From Coriobacteriia bacterium (GTDB lineage: Bacteria; Actinomycetota; Coriobacteriia; Anaerosomatales; SLCP01): a DNA stretch of 40,682 nucleotides. The notes beneath the pieces were generated by a model that saw only the letters and a program-made list of their open reading frames with translations, was not told where the DNA came from and searched no databases. The DNA is taken from positions 1 to 40,682 of the forward strand of contig JACUUN010000010.1 of the NCBI GenBank assembly GCA_014859265.1. The letters are read 5' to 3'. Numbering within the stretch: the first letter of the stretch is position 1; the number at the start of each line of letters is the position of its first letter. A program made the position numbers and the translations under genes. Below, one piece after another: positions 25,360-33,238 of the stretch.

Positions 25360-25970
25360 GGTTCTTCCGCATCGGTGAGAAGGTCGTGAGCCAGGAGAAG
25401 CTCTTCGATGCTCTCGTCGACATCCTTGCCGACCGCGAGGCCGGGGCCACCCAGGAGGAGGTCGCGCGCTCTCGCGGCGTGCAGCGCTCCTTCGTCTCCT
25501 TCCTCGAGTCCCTCGGCGAGGTTCGTCGCGGCGCCCGCATCGCTCTCGTCGGCTTCCCGGTCGCCAATGCCGAGGAGGTACGTGCGCTTGCCGAAGAGCA
25601 CGGCGTGGACTTCATCCTGGTCTTCAATCAGGCGGAGCGCGAGGACATCGAGAGCTCCCCCGGGGGTGAGGTGTTCAACCGCCTGCTCGAGACGCTCGCA
25701 ACACTTCGCGACTACGACGTCATCATCCTTGCGGCGAGTGACTGGAGGATCGAGCTCATCGAGCGCATCCTCGGCAAGGAGGTCGTCGGCATCCCGCTCG
25801 GACACACGCCGCTCCGAGCCGACGTACCTGTTGACATCGCCGAACTCGAGCAGATATTCCTCGGCGTGCGCTCCGCACGCATGCCCCGCGCGAGGACAGG
25901 CCGCGTGAGTGCCGCGCTGCGCGGGGCGGCCGAACGTGCTGGGAGGTGGACGCCATCAAAGAGGTCGTGA
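25356..25970 (+). CDS. Helix-turn-helix protein of unknown function
   Basis: A 204-residue protein from GTG 25356, placed by GGGGAGG 5 bases upstream; the frame is open further back but crosses the palindrome. The first 60 residues look like an HTH domain (KLFDALVDILADREAGATQEEVARSRGVQRSFVSFLESLG). The rest (about 61-180) alternates beta strands and helices: ARIALVGFPVANAEEVRALAEEHGVDFILVFNQ, YDVIILAASDWRIELIERILG, VVGIPLGHTPL. I recognise the combination only as a conserved regulator-like protein that accompanies the gene after it in some Firmicutes; the ligand is unknown. The tail is Arg/Ala-rich. Function: possible autoregulated transcription factor, inferred. Confidence 0.75.
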   Translation: MRFFRIGEKVVSQEKLFDALVDILADREAGATQEEVARSRGVQRSFVSFLESLGEVRRGARIALVGFPVANAEEVRALAEEHGVDFILVFNQAEREDIESSPGGEVFNRLLETLATLRDYDVIILAASDWRIELIERILGKEVVGIPLGHTPLRADVPVDIAELEQIFLGVRSARMPRARTGRVSAALRGAAERAGRWTPSKRS

Positions 25971-26881
25971 GCGTGTCGCTCGGCTCCTCGACGCGCGACC
26001 ACGAGGTCGAGATCGATCTGCTGGGCGAGCGCTTCCGCCTGAGGCGCGAGGGATTCGATGGCGACATAGCGCGGGCAGAAGCGCGGCTGGCCGAGCTCGA
26101 CGGCCATGTTGACGTGTTAAGCCTCGGCGGCATCGATCTCTATCTTCGTGCCGCCGGACACGACTACCGGTTCCGTGCCTCGAAGCGGCTCGCTGCCGCC
26201 GTCACGCGCACGCCGCTCGTGTGTGGGGCGGCTCTCAAAGGGCCGCTCGAACACGCCACCGTGAGTTTCATGCGCGATGAACTCGGCTTGGACCTCGCCG
26301 GGAAACGCGTGCTCGTCACCTCTGCGGTCGATCGCTACGGGCTCGCCGAGGGGCTGCTTGAACACGGGTGCGACCTGCGCTACGGCGACCTGCTGTACGC
26401 GCTCGGGGTGCCGATGCTCATCCGCGGGAAGCGCGCGCTCGACACGCTCGTCCACATACTGACGCCCGTTGTCGTGCAGCTGCCCTTCTCATGGCTCTAC
26501 CCGACGGGCACCGAGCAGGACAAGCCCCCCTCGGCCAAGCGCGCGCACCTCTACGAGCCGTTCGACATAATCGCCGGTGACTATCAGTACGTGCGTAAGT
26601 TCATGCCCGACGACATGCGCGGCAAGTGGGTCATCACCAACACCACCACCGCGGCGGACGTCGAGGAGATGCGCAGCCGCGGCGTGGAGCTGCTCGTCAC
26701 GACGACGCCACGCCTGGCGGGTCGCTCGTTCGGCGCCAACGTGATCGAGGCGGCGCTCATCGCGTACGCGGGTTCCCGCACGGAACTCGCCCCAGAGGAG
26801 TACGTGCGGCTTCTGGACGAAGTGGGCTTCAAGCCCGATGTCCAGTGGCTGCAGCGAAGCCCGGATGCGTCATCGCTCTAG
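25946..26881 (+). CDS. Conserved protein of the family labelled quinate 5-dehydrogenase
   Basis: About 311 residues. It begins EVVSVSLGSSTRDHEVEIDLLGERFRLRREGFDGD, has DVLSLGGIDLYLRAAGHDYRFR, GKRVLVTSAVDRYGLAEGL (a possible nucleotide-binding turn), then IAGDYQYVRKFMPDDMRGKWVITNTTTAADVEEMRSRGVELLVTTTPRLAGRSFGANVIEAALIAY. From memory, relatives are named quinate 5-dehydrogenase in databases, but I see no clear quinate/shikimate dehydrogenase active-site motifs and would not transfer the function. GTG 25946 is inside the GGGAGG site; GTG 25967 (GTGA overlap with the previous stop) or an ATC at 25955, 8 bases after GGGAGG, are alternatives. It forms a two-gene unit with the HTH protein. Confidence 0.7.
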   Translation: MDAIKEVVSVSLGSSTRDHEVEIDLLGERFRLRREGFDGDIARAEARLAELDGHVDVLSLGGIDLYLRAAGHDYRFRASKRLAAAVTRTPLVCGAALKGPLEHATVSFMRDELGLDLAGKRVLVTSAVDRYGLAEGLLEHGCDLRYGDLLYALGVPMLIRGKRALDTLVHILTPVVVQLPFSWLYPTGTEQDKPPSAKRAHLYEPFDIIAGDYQYVRKFMPDDMRGKWVITNTTTAADVEEMRSRGVELLVTTTPRLAGRSFGANVIEAALIAYAGSRTELAPEEYVRLLDEVGFKPDVQWLQRSPDASSL

Positions 26882-26926
26882 GCACCAGGTTTGCTCCTGA
26901 GAAGCTGCCGGGTGCGCCTATGACGA

Positions 26927-26955
26927 TTGTCGGTGGCCGCTCCGGGTGGTAATAT
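26927..26955 (+). promoter_or_regulatory. Promoter of the cytochrome c maturation operon
   Basis: TTGTCG (26927-26932) and TAATAT (26950-26955) with a 17-base spacer; a TGG just before the -10 makes it an extended -10. It lies in the 204-base gap after the preceding gene and about 120 bases before ccmE. The rest of the gap shows no gene and no structure I can name. Confidence 0.7.
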
Positions 26956-27085
26956 TAATAGCTGTTCAGGCAGGCAGGCGTTTCGGAGCGGTGCTCCCCA
27001 CGCCCATGCACCGGTACGTCCATGTCCGGTGACCTTCGTGGCGAGCCCTCCCGGGCGATGTCGCCCCGACAAAGGAGTGGTGTTC

Positions 27086-27763
27086 GTGAACAAGCGGGCG
27101 AGAATGCGCCTCATCGGCGTGACCGCCATCATCCTGATTTCGGTTATCGCAATCGTCGTCGGCGTGGGTGCGAGTGACGGCTCGTACTCGCGCAACGTTA
27201 GTGACGTGGTGGGTAACGACGAACTGGCCGGCGAGCGCGTGCGTGTGACGGGTACCGTCATCCCCGGTTCGTGGGACAAGAAGTCGAGCCCTATGCGCTT
27301 CGACATCCGCGACGAGGGTGCGACAGAAGGACCCTACATCTCGGTCGTGTACAACGGCCCCGTGCCGAGCACGTTCGGTGACGAGGTCACCGCAATCATC
27401 ACTGGGGTCATCGACGCCGACGGCGTGCTCGAGTCCGAGGACATGATCACCAAGTGTCCCTCCAAGTACGAATCCGCGACCGGTGCGCTCACCGTGGCCG
27501 ACTTGCTGGCCGAAGGTGAAGGCGTCATCGGCAAGTCTGTGCGCATGACCGGTTTCGTGGCCACCGGCACCATCCAGCCTCCTGGTGGCGCGGTGCGTTT
27601 CGTCGTCTCTGACGAGGGCGGGAGCCCGGCGGTCGACGTCTTCTATGATGGTGCTCTGCCCGAGGGCATGGTCGACGGATCGCAGGTCGTTCTTGGCGGG
27701 TTCCTCGACGAGCAGGGCGTGTTCGACGCTGTGAACGTCTCGCTCTCCGATACCGAGCAGTAG
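27086..27763 (+). CDS. ccmE: CcmE-type heme chaperone with CxxxY motif and a second OB-like domain
   Basis: A 225-residue protein from GTG 27086 (AAAGGAG 8 bases upstream). Membrane anchor about 9-28. First OB-like domain about 46-128: ERVRVTGTVIPGSW, FDIRDEG, ISVVYNGPVPSTFGDEVTAIITGVIDADGVLESEDMITKCPSKYE. Cys124 and Tyr128 form the CxxxY motif known from the variant CcmE of Desulfovibrio and archaea, in place of the HxxxY of E. coli. Residues about 134-225 repeat the layout (KSVRMTGFVATGTI, VRFVVSDEG, VDVFYDGALPEGMVDGSQVVLGGFLDEQGVFDA) but have no Cys or His motif. Ordinary CcmE is about 150 residues. It carries heme from CcmABCD to CcmF outside the membrane. First gene of the ccm operon. 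Confidence 0.9.
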   Translation: MNKRARMRLIGVTAIILISVIAIVVGVGASDGSYSRNVSDVVGNDELAGERVRVTGTVIPGSWDKKSSPMRFDIRDEGATEGPYISVVYNGPVPSTFGDEVTAIITGVIDADGVLESEDMITKCPSKYESATGALTVADLLAEGEGVIGKSVRMTGFVATGTIQPPGGAVRFVVSDEGGSPAVDVFYDGALPEGMVDGSQVVLGGFLDEQGVFDAVNVSLSDTEQ

Positions 27764-27862
27764 AGGCGAGCAGGGGGGCACCGCTCTCGGGTGCCCGTGC
27801 GGTCGTGCAGGAGCCCCGGGCGCCCGTGCCCGCGTGGCCAGGCGGAAGTGGAGTGGACACGT

Positions 27863-29905
27863 ATGGCCGACCTTGGCAACCTGTTCATGGGCCTCGCCCT
27901 CGTGGCGGCGTTCGTCTCGATAGCGGCTCTCGTGTGGGGCCGCAAGCTCGGGCCGAAGGAGGGCGAGGGGCTCACCAATACCGGCTACCTCGCCACCTAC
28001 GGTGTGCTGGCGGGGGTGACCGTCAGTATCGCGATTCTCACCTCGGCGTTCTTCAGTGAGAACTTCACCTTCGAGTACGTCGCCCAGCACCACTCCACCG
28101 ATGTCTCCGCGCTCGCCTGGCTCTACAAGTTCGCCGGCGTGTGGGCGGGCCGTGAAGGCTCGCTGCTCTTCTGGGCGTGGCTGCTCGCCATGTTCGCGGC
28201 CTACATCGCCTACAAGCGGATGTCGATCACCGACGAGCTCTCCAACATGTCGCTCGCGGTGCTCAACTTCGTACAGATATTCTTCCTGGTCGCGCTATTC
28301 ATCCCGCTCAACAACCCGTTCAAGCTCTCACCCGAGTCGTGGATCGGGCCGGGTGGCGAGCTGCTCATCCGGGGTGGCATGAACCCACTGCTCCAGCACT
28401 GGGCGATGACGCTGCACCCGCCCACGCTCTTTGTCGGCTATGCGGGGCTCGCGGTGCCTTTCGCTTTCGCGATCGGCTCGCTCATCGTCAACGACTCCTC
28501 GAAGCTCTGGGTCGAGATCGTCGACCGCATCACTGTCTTCTCCTGGCTCTTCCTCGGCATTGGGATCGGGCTCGGCGCCATCTGGGCGTATGTCGTGCTC
28601 GGGTGGGGCGGCTACTGGGCATGGGACCCGGTGGAGAACGCCTCGCTCCTGCCGTGGCTGACCGGAGTCGGCCTGCTGCACTCCTTCACGGTCTACCGGC
28701 GCCGCGGCGGCTTCAAGAAGTGGGCCGTCATGATGGCCGTCGTGAGCTTCGTGTTCGTGCTGCTCGGCACGTTCATCACGCGTTCAGGCGTCGTGCAGTC
28801 GGTGCACGCGTTCCAGCAGGACGAGCTCTCGTTCTGGTGGTTCCTCGCGATGATGGTGGGCTCGCTGCTCGCCGGGCTCGTCGGGATCACCTACCGGAGC
28901 GAGTCGTTCAAGGGCGCCGATGAGTTCGACAGTCTCACCGCGAAGGAGTCCTCGTACTACTTCAACAACGTGCTCATGCTCGTTGCAGCGGTCGTGATCG
29001 CGGCACTCACGCTCGCGCCGGCGTTCGGCGGCAAGACATACGGGCCGGCGACGTACGACGCGATTGCGCGCCCCGTCGGTATCCTCTACATCTTCATCAT
29101 GGCGGTCTGTCCGCTGCTCGCGTGGCGCAAGACTGACGGCGCGCAGTTCTTCGCGAAGATCAAGTGGCCTCTCGTGTCGGCCGCCGTCATCACATCGGCG
29201 CTCGTCTACCTTTGGTGGACGGTGCTCTGGCCTATCCACCTCTTCGGCAGCCCCAACGCCAACCCGTTCACATCCGTCACCCACACCTACGAGGCCATCA
29301 CCGCCTTCGCCGTGGGCGCGCTCGCGGTGAGCGTGGCGGTCTACCTCTTCGTTGTGGGTGCGCAAAAGCGCGCGCTCGCCAAGAGCGAGGCCTTCTTCGC
29401 TGCACTCTTCAGCATCATCACGAAGGCCCGCACGCAGTCGGGCGGCTACCTCACCCACCTCGGCATGGGCATCATCATCATCGGCCTGGTGGGCTCGATG
29501 TTTGTGAAGGACGTGCGTGTCGGCATCGAGAGCCAGCCTGGTGCCGTGTTCGAGGTCGGCGGATACGACTTCATCTTCCAGGGCTTTGACGAGCGCACGC
29601 TTCCCAACAACGACATCGTGAGCGAACTCCGCTTCGACGTGTACCGTGACGGGCGCCAGACCGGCATCGCGACGCCGGGCCAGATCCGGTACTTCCGCCA
29701 GGACCAGACGCGGCTCGACGTGAGCGTCATCGTCGAGCCGCTGCGCGATATCTTCGTCGTGTTCGAGGGCTTCGACCAGGGCGGCCAGATCCAGATGAAC
29801 ATCAAGATCAACCCGCTCATCAGCTGGGTCTGGTTCGGATTCGCGGTGACGATACTCGGCACGGGAATAGCCATGTGGCCGCGTCGTCGGCCCGAAGCGG
29901 CCTGA
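27863..29905 (+). CDS. ccmF: CcmF cytochrome c-heme lyase subunit
   Basis: A 680-residue polytopic membrane protein from ATG 27863 (GGAG 9 bases upstream). It contains WAGREGSLLFWAWLL (about 94-108), HHSTD, the NPFK and HPPTLFVGYAGLAVPFAFAIG blocks (about 185-205), the WWD heme-handling motif WGGYWAWDPVENASLLPWL (248-266), FITRSGVVQSVHAF and a C-terminal periplasmic region ending in a last helix. CcmF takes heme from CcmE and ligates it to CxxCH motifs of apocytochromes. Length is normal. A short intercistronic hairpin (arms GGGCACC/GGTGCCC, 27776-27796) lies between ccmE and this gene. No ccmG or ccmH is in the window. Confidence 0.97.
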   Translation: MADLGNLFMGLALVAAFVSIAALVWGRKLGPKEGEGLTNTGYLATYGVLAGVTVSIAILTSAFFSENFTFEYVAQHHSTDVSALAWLYKFAGVWAGREGSLLFWAWLLAMFAAYIAYKRMSITDELSNMSLAVLNFVQIFFLVALFIPLNNPFKLSPESWIGPGGELLIRGGMNPLLQHWAMTLHPPTLFVGYAGLAVPFAFAIGSLIVNDSSKLWVEIVDRITVFSWLFLGIGIGLGAIWAYVVLGWGGYWAWDPVENASLLPWLTGVGLLHSFTVYRRRGGFKKWAVMMAVVSFVFVLLGTFITRSGVVQSVHAFQQDELSFWWFLAMMVGSLLAGLVGITYRSESFKGADEFDSLTAKESSYYFNNVLMLVAAVVIAALTLAPAFGGKTYGPATYDAIARPVGILYIFIMAVCPLLAWRKTDGAQFFAKIKWPLVSAAVITSALVYLWWTVLWPIHLFGSPNANPFTSVTHTYEAITAFAVGALAVSVAVYLFVVGAQKRALAKSEAFFAALFSIITKARTQSGGYLTHLGMGIIIIGLVGSMFVKDVRVGIESQPGAVFEVGGYDFIFQGFDERTLPNNDIVSELRFDVYRDGRQTGIATPGQIRYFRQDQTRLDVSVIVEPLRDIFVVFEGFDQGGQIQMNIKINPLISWVWFGFAVTILGTGIAMWPRRRPEAA

Positions 29906-29916
29906 CCGGGCGGTCG

Positions 29917-30648
29917 ATGACCGAACCCGCGACCATATACGCGGCTGTCGAGGTACGGGATCTTACCCGGACCTTCGGCGCGCGCAAGGCGCTCGATCGC
30001 GTGAGCTTCGACCTGCCCACAGGGGCCTTCCTCTCCGTCTTCGGCCCCAACGGCGCGGGAAAGACCACGCTCGTCAAGGTGCTCACCACGCTCACTGCGC
30101 CCTCCAAGGGCACCGCGAGGGTGAGCGGCTTCGACGTGGTGGCCGACGCCGTCGAGCTGCGCAGCCGCATCGGGCTCATCAGCCATAACCCGCTGCTCTA
30201 CCCCGACCTTTCCGCCGAGGAGAACCTCGCGTTCTTCGCGGACATGTACGGGGTGGCCGATGCCGGGACGCGGGTGCGCGAGCTGCTCGTGGCCGTGGAA
30301 CTCGACCACCGTCGCCTCGACCTCGTGCGCACCTTCTCGCGCGGCATGCTGCAGCGGCTCTCGATTGCGCGCGCGCTCCTGCACGGCCCCGAGGTCCTCT
30401 TCCTCGACGAGCCGTACTCCGGACTCGACCCTCACGCGGTCGAGATCCTCGACAGCCTGATCGAGCAGATACGTGCCAACCACACCTTTGTGATGATCAG
30501 TCACGACCTCAACAAGGGGCTTGCGCTCTGCAGCCACGCGCTGATCCTTGCGAAGGGCAAGGTCGTGCTCTCGGCCCCGCGCACCGAGATCGACGAGAAC
30601 CAGTTCGCCGCGACCTACCGTGCGACCGTCGGCATGGGGGTGGCGTGA
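29917..30648 (+). CDS. ccmA: CcmA heme-exporter ATP-binding protein
   Basis: A 243-residue ABC ATPase from ATG 29917, 11 bases after the ccmF stop. Walker A GPNGAGKTT (about 43-51), Q-loop position reads LISHNPLLYPDLSAEENL (His replaces the usual Gln, as often in CcmA), signature FSRGMLQRLSIARALLHGP, Walker B VLFLDEPYSGLDP and H-loop MISHD. It drives release of heme-loaded CcmE with CcmB, CcmC and CcmD. Identification as CcmA rests on its place between ccmF and ccmB as well as on the motifs. Confidence 0.94.
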   Translation: MTEPATIYAAVEVRDLTRTFGARKALDRVSFDLPTGAFLSVFGPNGAGKTTLVKVLTTLTAPSKGTARVSGFDVVADAVELRSRIGLISHNPLLYPDLSAEENLAFFADMYGVADAGTRVRELLVAVELDHRRLDLVRTFSRGMLQRLSIARALLHGPEVLFLDEPYSGLDPHAVEILDSLIEQIRANHTFVMISHDLNKGLALCSHALILAKGKVVLSAPRTEIDENQFAATYRATVGMGVA

Positions 30649-30649
30649 C

Positions 30650-31363
30650 GTGGCAAGCGAGGCGCGGGGGCTCGGTGTCAGGCAGTTCAAGGCGATACTG
30701 CGCAAGGACATCGTCATGGAGTTGCGCACCAAAGAGATGATTACCTCGATGGGCATCTACGCGCTGCTCACGATGGTCATCTACCAGGTAGCGCTCTCCC
30801 AATCGGGGACCGCGTTCGATCCGCGCAACATCGCCGCGGGCTTGCTTTGGCTCGCCTTCGTGTTCACCTCCATGCTGGGGCTCAACCGCTCGCTCGTGCA
30901 CGAGAAGGACCAAGGCTGCCTCGAGGCGCTACTGCTCTCGCCGGTGGACCGGCCGGTCATCTTCTTCTCCAAGGCCGTCGGCAACCTGGTCTTCCTGCTC
31001 ATCGTCCAGGTGCTCACCATCCCAGTATTCGCGTTCCTCTTCCTGCAGGAGGGCAGCTATGCCGGGGAGTGGTGGATGATCCCGCTTGCGTTGCTTGCGG
31101 GTTCAGTCGGCATCTCCGGAGTGGGCACGCTGCTCGCTACAATGTCGGTCAACACGAAGGGTAAGGACTTCGTGCTCGCCGTCCTCTTCGTGCCGCTCAT
31201 GTATCCGCTCCTGCTCGCCGCCGTCTCCGCCACCAGCGCGGCGGTTCTCGGTGGCGACGGCTCGGTCCAGCAGTTCTGGACGGGGATGGGCATGATGGCC
31301 GGATTCGATGCGATAATGCTACTGGCATCCTTCGCGCTCTACGAGTTCATCGTCGGCGCGTAG
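30650..31363 (+). CDS. ccmB: CcmB heme-exporter membrane protein
   Basis: A 237-residue protein with six hydrophobic segments, from GTG 30650, 1 base after the ccmA stop. It begins with a cytoplasmic stretch RQFKAILRKDIVMELRTKEMITSMGIYALL typical of CcmB, followed by LWLAFVFTSMLGLNRSLVHEKDQGCLEALLLSPVDRPVIFFSK (about 64-106), which is the family core. It is the membrane partner of CcmA. The upstream part of the same open frame overlaps ccmA and is not coding. Confidence 0.95.
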   Translation: MASEARGLGVRQFKAILRKDIVMELRTKEMITSMGIYALLTMVIYQVALSQSGTAFDPRNIAAGLLWLAFVFTSMLGLNRSLVHEKDQGCLEALLLSPVDRPVIFFSKAVGNLVFLLIVQVLTIPVFAFLFLQEGSYAGEWWMIPLALLAGSVGISGVGTLLATMSVNTKGKDFVLAVLFVPLMYPLLLAAVSATSAAVLGGDGSVQQFWTGMGMMAGFDAIMLLASFALYEFIVGA

Positions 31364-31404
31364 GTCCTGAAGGCCGACGAACCGAGGGGGAGGTAGGTGC
31401 AACG

Positions 31405-32124
31405 TTGAACAGACACATCGTGGTCCTGTCCCTGCTCGTACTCGGTGGGGTGATGACGACCACCGCGTTCATCATGGCGTTCTTCTTCACGCCGCCGGTG
31501 CTCGGTCCCGCTGTCACGAACGAGGCCGGGCGCATTCTGGGCTACCAGCCGCTCTTCTCGCAGAAGATCTTCTACTTCCACGTACCGGTGGCGCTAGCCA
31601 GCTTCCTGGTGTTCTTCTTCACCGCCTACTACGGCGTGCGCTTTCTCATGACCAAGGAGAAGCAGTACGACACCCGGGCGCGAATCGCGACCGAGGTCAC
31701 ACTTCTGTTCGTCATTCTCACGATGGCCACGGGCATCCTGTGGACGCGCTTCGAGTGGGGCCGCTGGTGGGTGTGGGAGCCGAGGCTTACCACCTACTTC
31801 ATCATGACGCTGCTGGTCATCGCATACTTCGTGTTGCGTAACTCCATCGAGGACGAGGAGCGGCGCGCCACGTACGCGGCGGTCTTCGGCATCATCGCGT
31901 TCATCGATGCGCCCATCTCGTTCGCGATCACCCGCATCATCCCGTCCTCGGTCCACCCCGTAGTACTCCGCAGCGGCGGCGGCCTGACCGGCTCCCAGCT
32001 TGCGGCGTTCCTCATCGGCCTGTTCGGGATGCTCATGATCGGCTACGCCTTGTACCAGACCCGCGTGCGCGAGGAGCTCGCGCACGACCGCCTCGAGGCC
32101 GTCAAGGCCGCGCTCGAGGGCTAG
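31405..32124 (+). CDS. ccmC: CcmC heme-delivery protein
   Basis: A 239-residue six-helix membrane protein of the heme handling family. It has QKIFYFHVPVALASFLVFF (about 52-70, with a heme-ligand His), the tryptophan-rich motif WGRWWVWEPRLTTYFIM (about 119-135; most relatives have WD where this has WE) and SSVHPVVLRSGGG (second His, about 181). It loads heme on CcmE. The TTG start at 31405 has GGGGGAGG 11 bases upstream. It follows ccmB by 41 bases. Confidence 0.95.
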   Translation: MNRHIVVLSLLVLGGVMTTTAFIMAFFFTPPVLGPAVTNEAGRILGYQPLFSQKIFYFHVPVALASFLVFFFTAYYGVRFLMTKEKQYDTRARIATEVTLLFVILTMATGILWTRFEWGRWWVWEPRLTTYFIMTLLVIAYFVLRNSIEDEERRATYAAVFGIIAFIDAPISFAITRIIPSSVHPVVLRSGGGLTGSQLAAFLIGLFGMLMIGYALYQTRVREELAHDRLEAVKAALEG

Positions 32125-32148
32125 CAGCTCCAGAAGGAGGATGTGAAG

Positions 32149-32337
32149 ATGGACCCGGTTCTCCAGGAGATCTACACACTCGTCGTCCCAGCAATTCCTT
32201 ACGTGGCGGGCGCCTACGCTATCCTGTGGGTCGCGCTGGTCGTCTACATCGGTATGACATACAGTCGTGTCGGGCACCTCGAGAAGGAGATTGCCGCGCT
32301 CGAGGAGTCCCTCGAGCGGCGCGGCGTCGGCATGTAG
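32149..32337 (+). CDS. CcmD-like small membrane protein
   Basis: A 62-residue protein with one membrane helix (about 17-39, AGAYAILWVALVVYIGMTY) and a charged C-terminal helix (LEKEIAALEESLERR). Its size, topology and position straight after ccmC fit CcmD, which joins the CcmABC complex. Start ATG 32149 is preferred to GTG 32143 because AAGGAGG (32134-32140) is 8 bases from the ATG but only 2 from the GTG. CcmD sequences are poorly conserved, so the name rests mostly on context. Confidence 0.75.
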   Translation: MDPVLQEIYTLVVPAIPYVAGAYAILWVALVVYIGMTYSRVGHLEKEIAALEESLERRGVGM

Positions 32338-32391
32338 CCTGGGCGGTCTTCCAGGTACGTACACCGCAGGCATGACGGGAGGGGGTTCGGC

Positions 32392-33231
32392 GTGGAACAG
32401 GCCGCAGTCGTAAGCTTCTGGTTCGCCATGGCGCTCTATCTCGTGGCAACCGTGCTGTACTCCTACCATTTCGTCGCGAAGCGCCCCGTCTTCTCGTGGT
32501 ACGCGACGTTTGCGACAGGTGCCGGCTTCCTGGCACACACTGCCTCCATTGGCCTGCACTGGGGCGCGACCGGCGAGACACCGATCACGGGCTCCTTCAA
32601 CTCGCTCTCGCTCACCGCGTGGACGCTCGTGCTAATTTACTTCGTCGTCGAGCACCTCGTGAAGCTCAAGCTTTACGGGGCGGTGCTCGTGCCCCTCGCC
32701 TTCCTCGCGATGGCGACCGGACAGGTACTCCTCGGCTCGGAGAGCTTCGAACTCGGCGAGGCTGCAATCTCACAGCTCGACAGCTGGCGTGTGGGGATGC
32801 ACGTGGCGCTCATCATGATCGCCAACGCCAGCTTTGCGGTGGGTGCCGCGGCCTCGGGGGTCTACCTCCTGCAAGGCGCCCAGCTCAAGAAGCATAAAAC
32901 CTCGGCGCTCATGAAGCGCCTCCCTTCCCTCACCCAGACGCAGATGCTCGCGCGCCGGGCGATCATGCTCGCTTACCCGCTCTACACCGCGGGCATGCTG
33001 CTCGGCATCGTGCGCGCCATCGAATTCGACCTGAACTGGTGGTTCGACCCGCGCGTCATGATGTCGGGCGTGGTGTGGGCGATCTACGGCAGCTACCTGC
33101 TGCTCCACTACCGCCGCGGCGCGTCGGGCAAGCTGCTCGCCCGGCTGGCGCTCGTCGGCCTCGTCGCCGTCATCGTCCTCGCCATCATCGCGCGCACGGT
33201 GCCCACCGGATTCCACATCTTCGGGCTGTGA
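32392..33231 (+). CDS. CcsA/HemX-like cytochrome c assembly protein
   Basis: A 279-residue protein with eight or so hydrophobic segments, matching the Cytochrom_C_asm family. It has TASIGLHWGATGETPITGSFNSLSLTAWTLVLIYFVVE (about 50-87), SQLDSWRVGMHVALIMIANASFAVGAAASGVYLLQ, AYPLYTAGMLLGIVRA and LNWWFDPRVMMSGVVWAIYGSYLLLHYRRG. Members act as CcsA/ResC heme export/ligation proteins (System II) or as HemX, which tunes HemA levels in Bacillus. Lying between a System I operon and hemA, either role is possible. GTG start with GGGAGGGGG about 7 bases upstream. Confidence 0.85.
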   Translation: MEQAAVVSFWFAMALYLVATVLYSYHFVAKRPVFSWYATFATGAGFLAHTASIGLHWGATGETPITGSFNSLSLTAWTLVLIYFVVEHLVKLKLYGAVLVPLAFLAMATGQVLLGSESFELGEAAISQLDSWRVGMHVALIMIANASFAVGAAASGVYLLQGAQLKKHKTSALMKRLPSLTQTQMLARRAIMLAYPLYTAGMLLGIVRAIEFDLNWWFDPRVMMSGVVWAIYGSYLLLHYRRGASGKLLARLALVGLVAVIVLAIIARTVPTGFHIFGL

Positions 33232-33238
33232 TGAGTGG

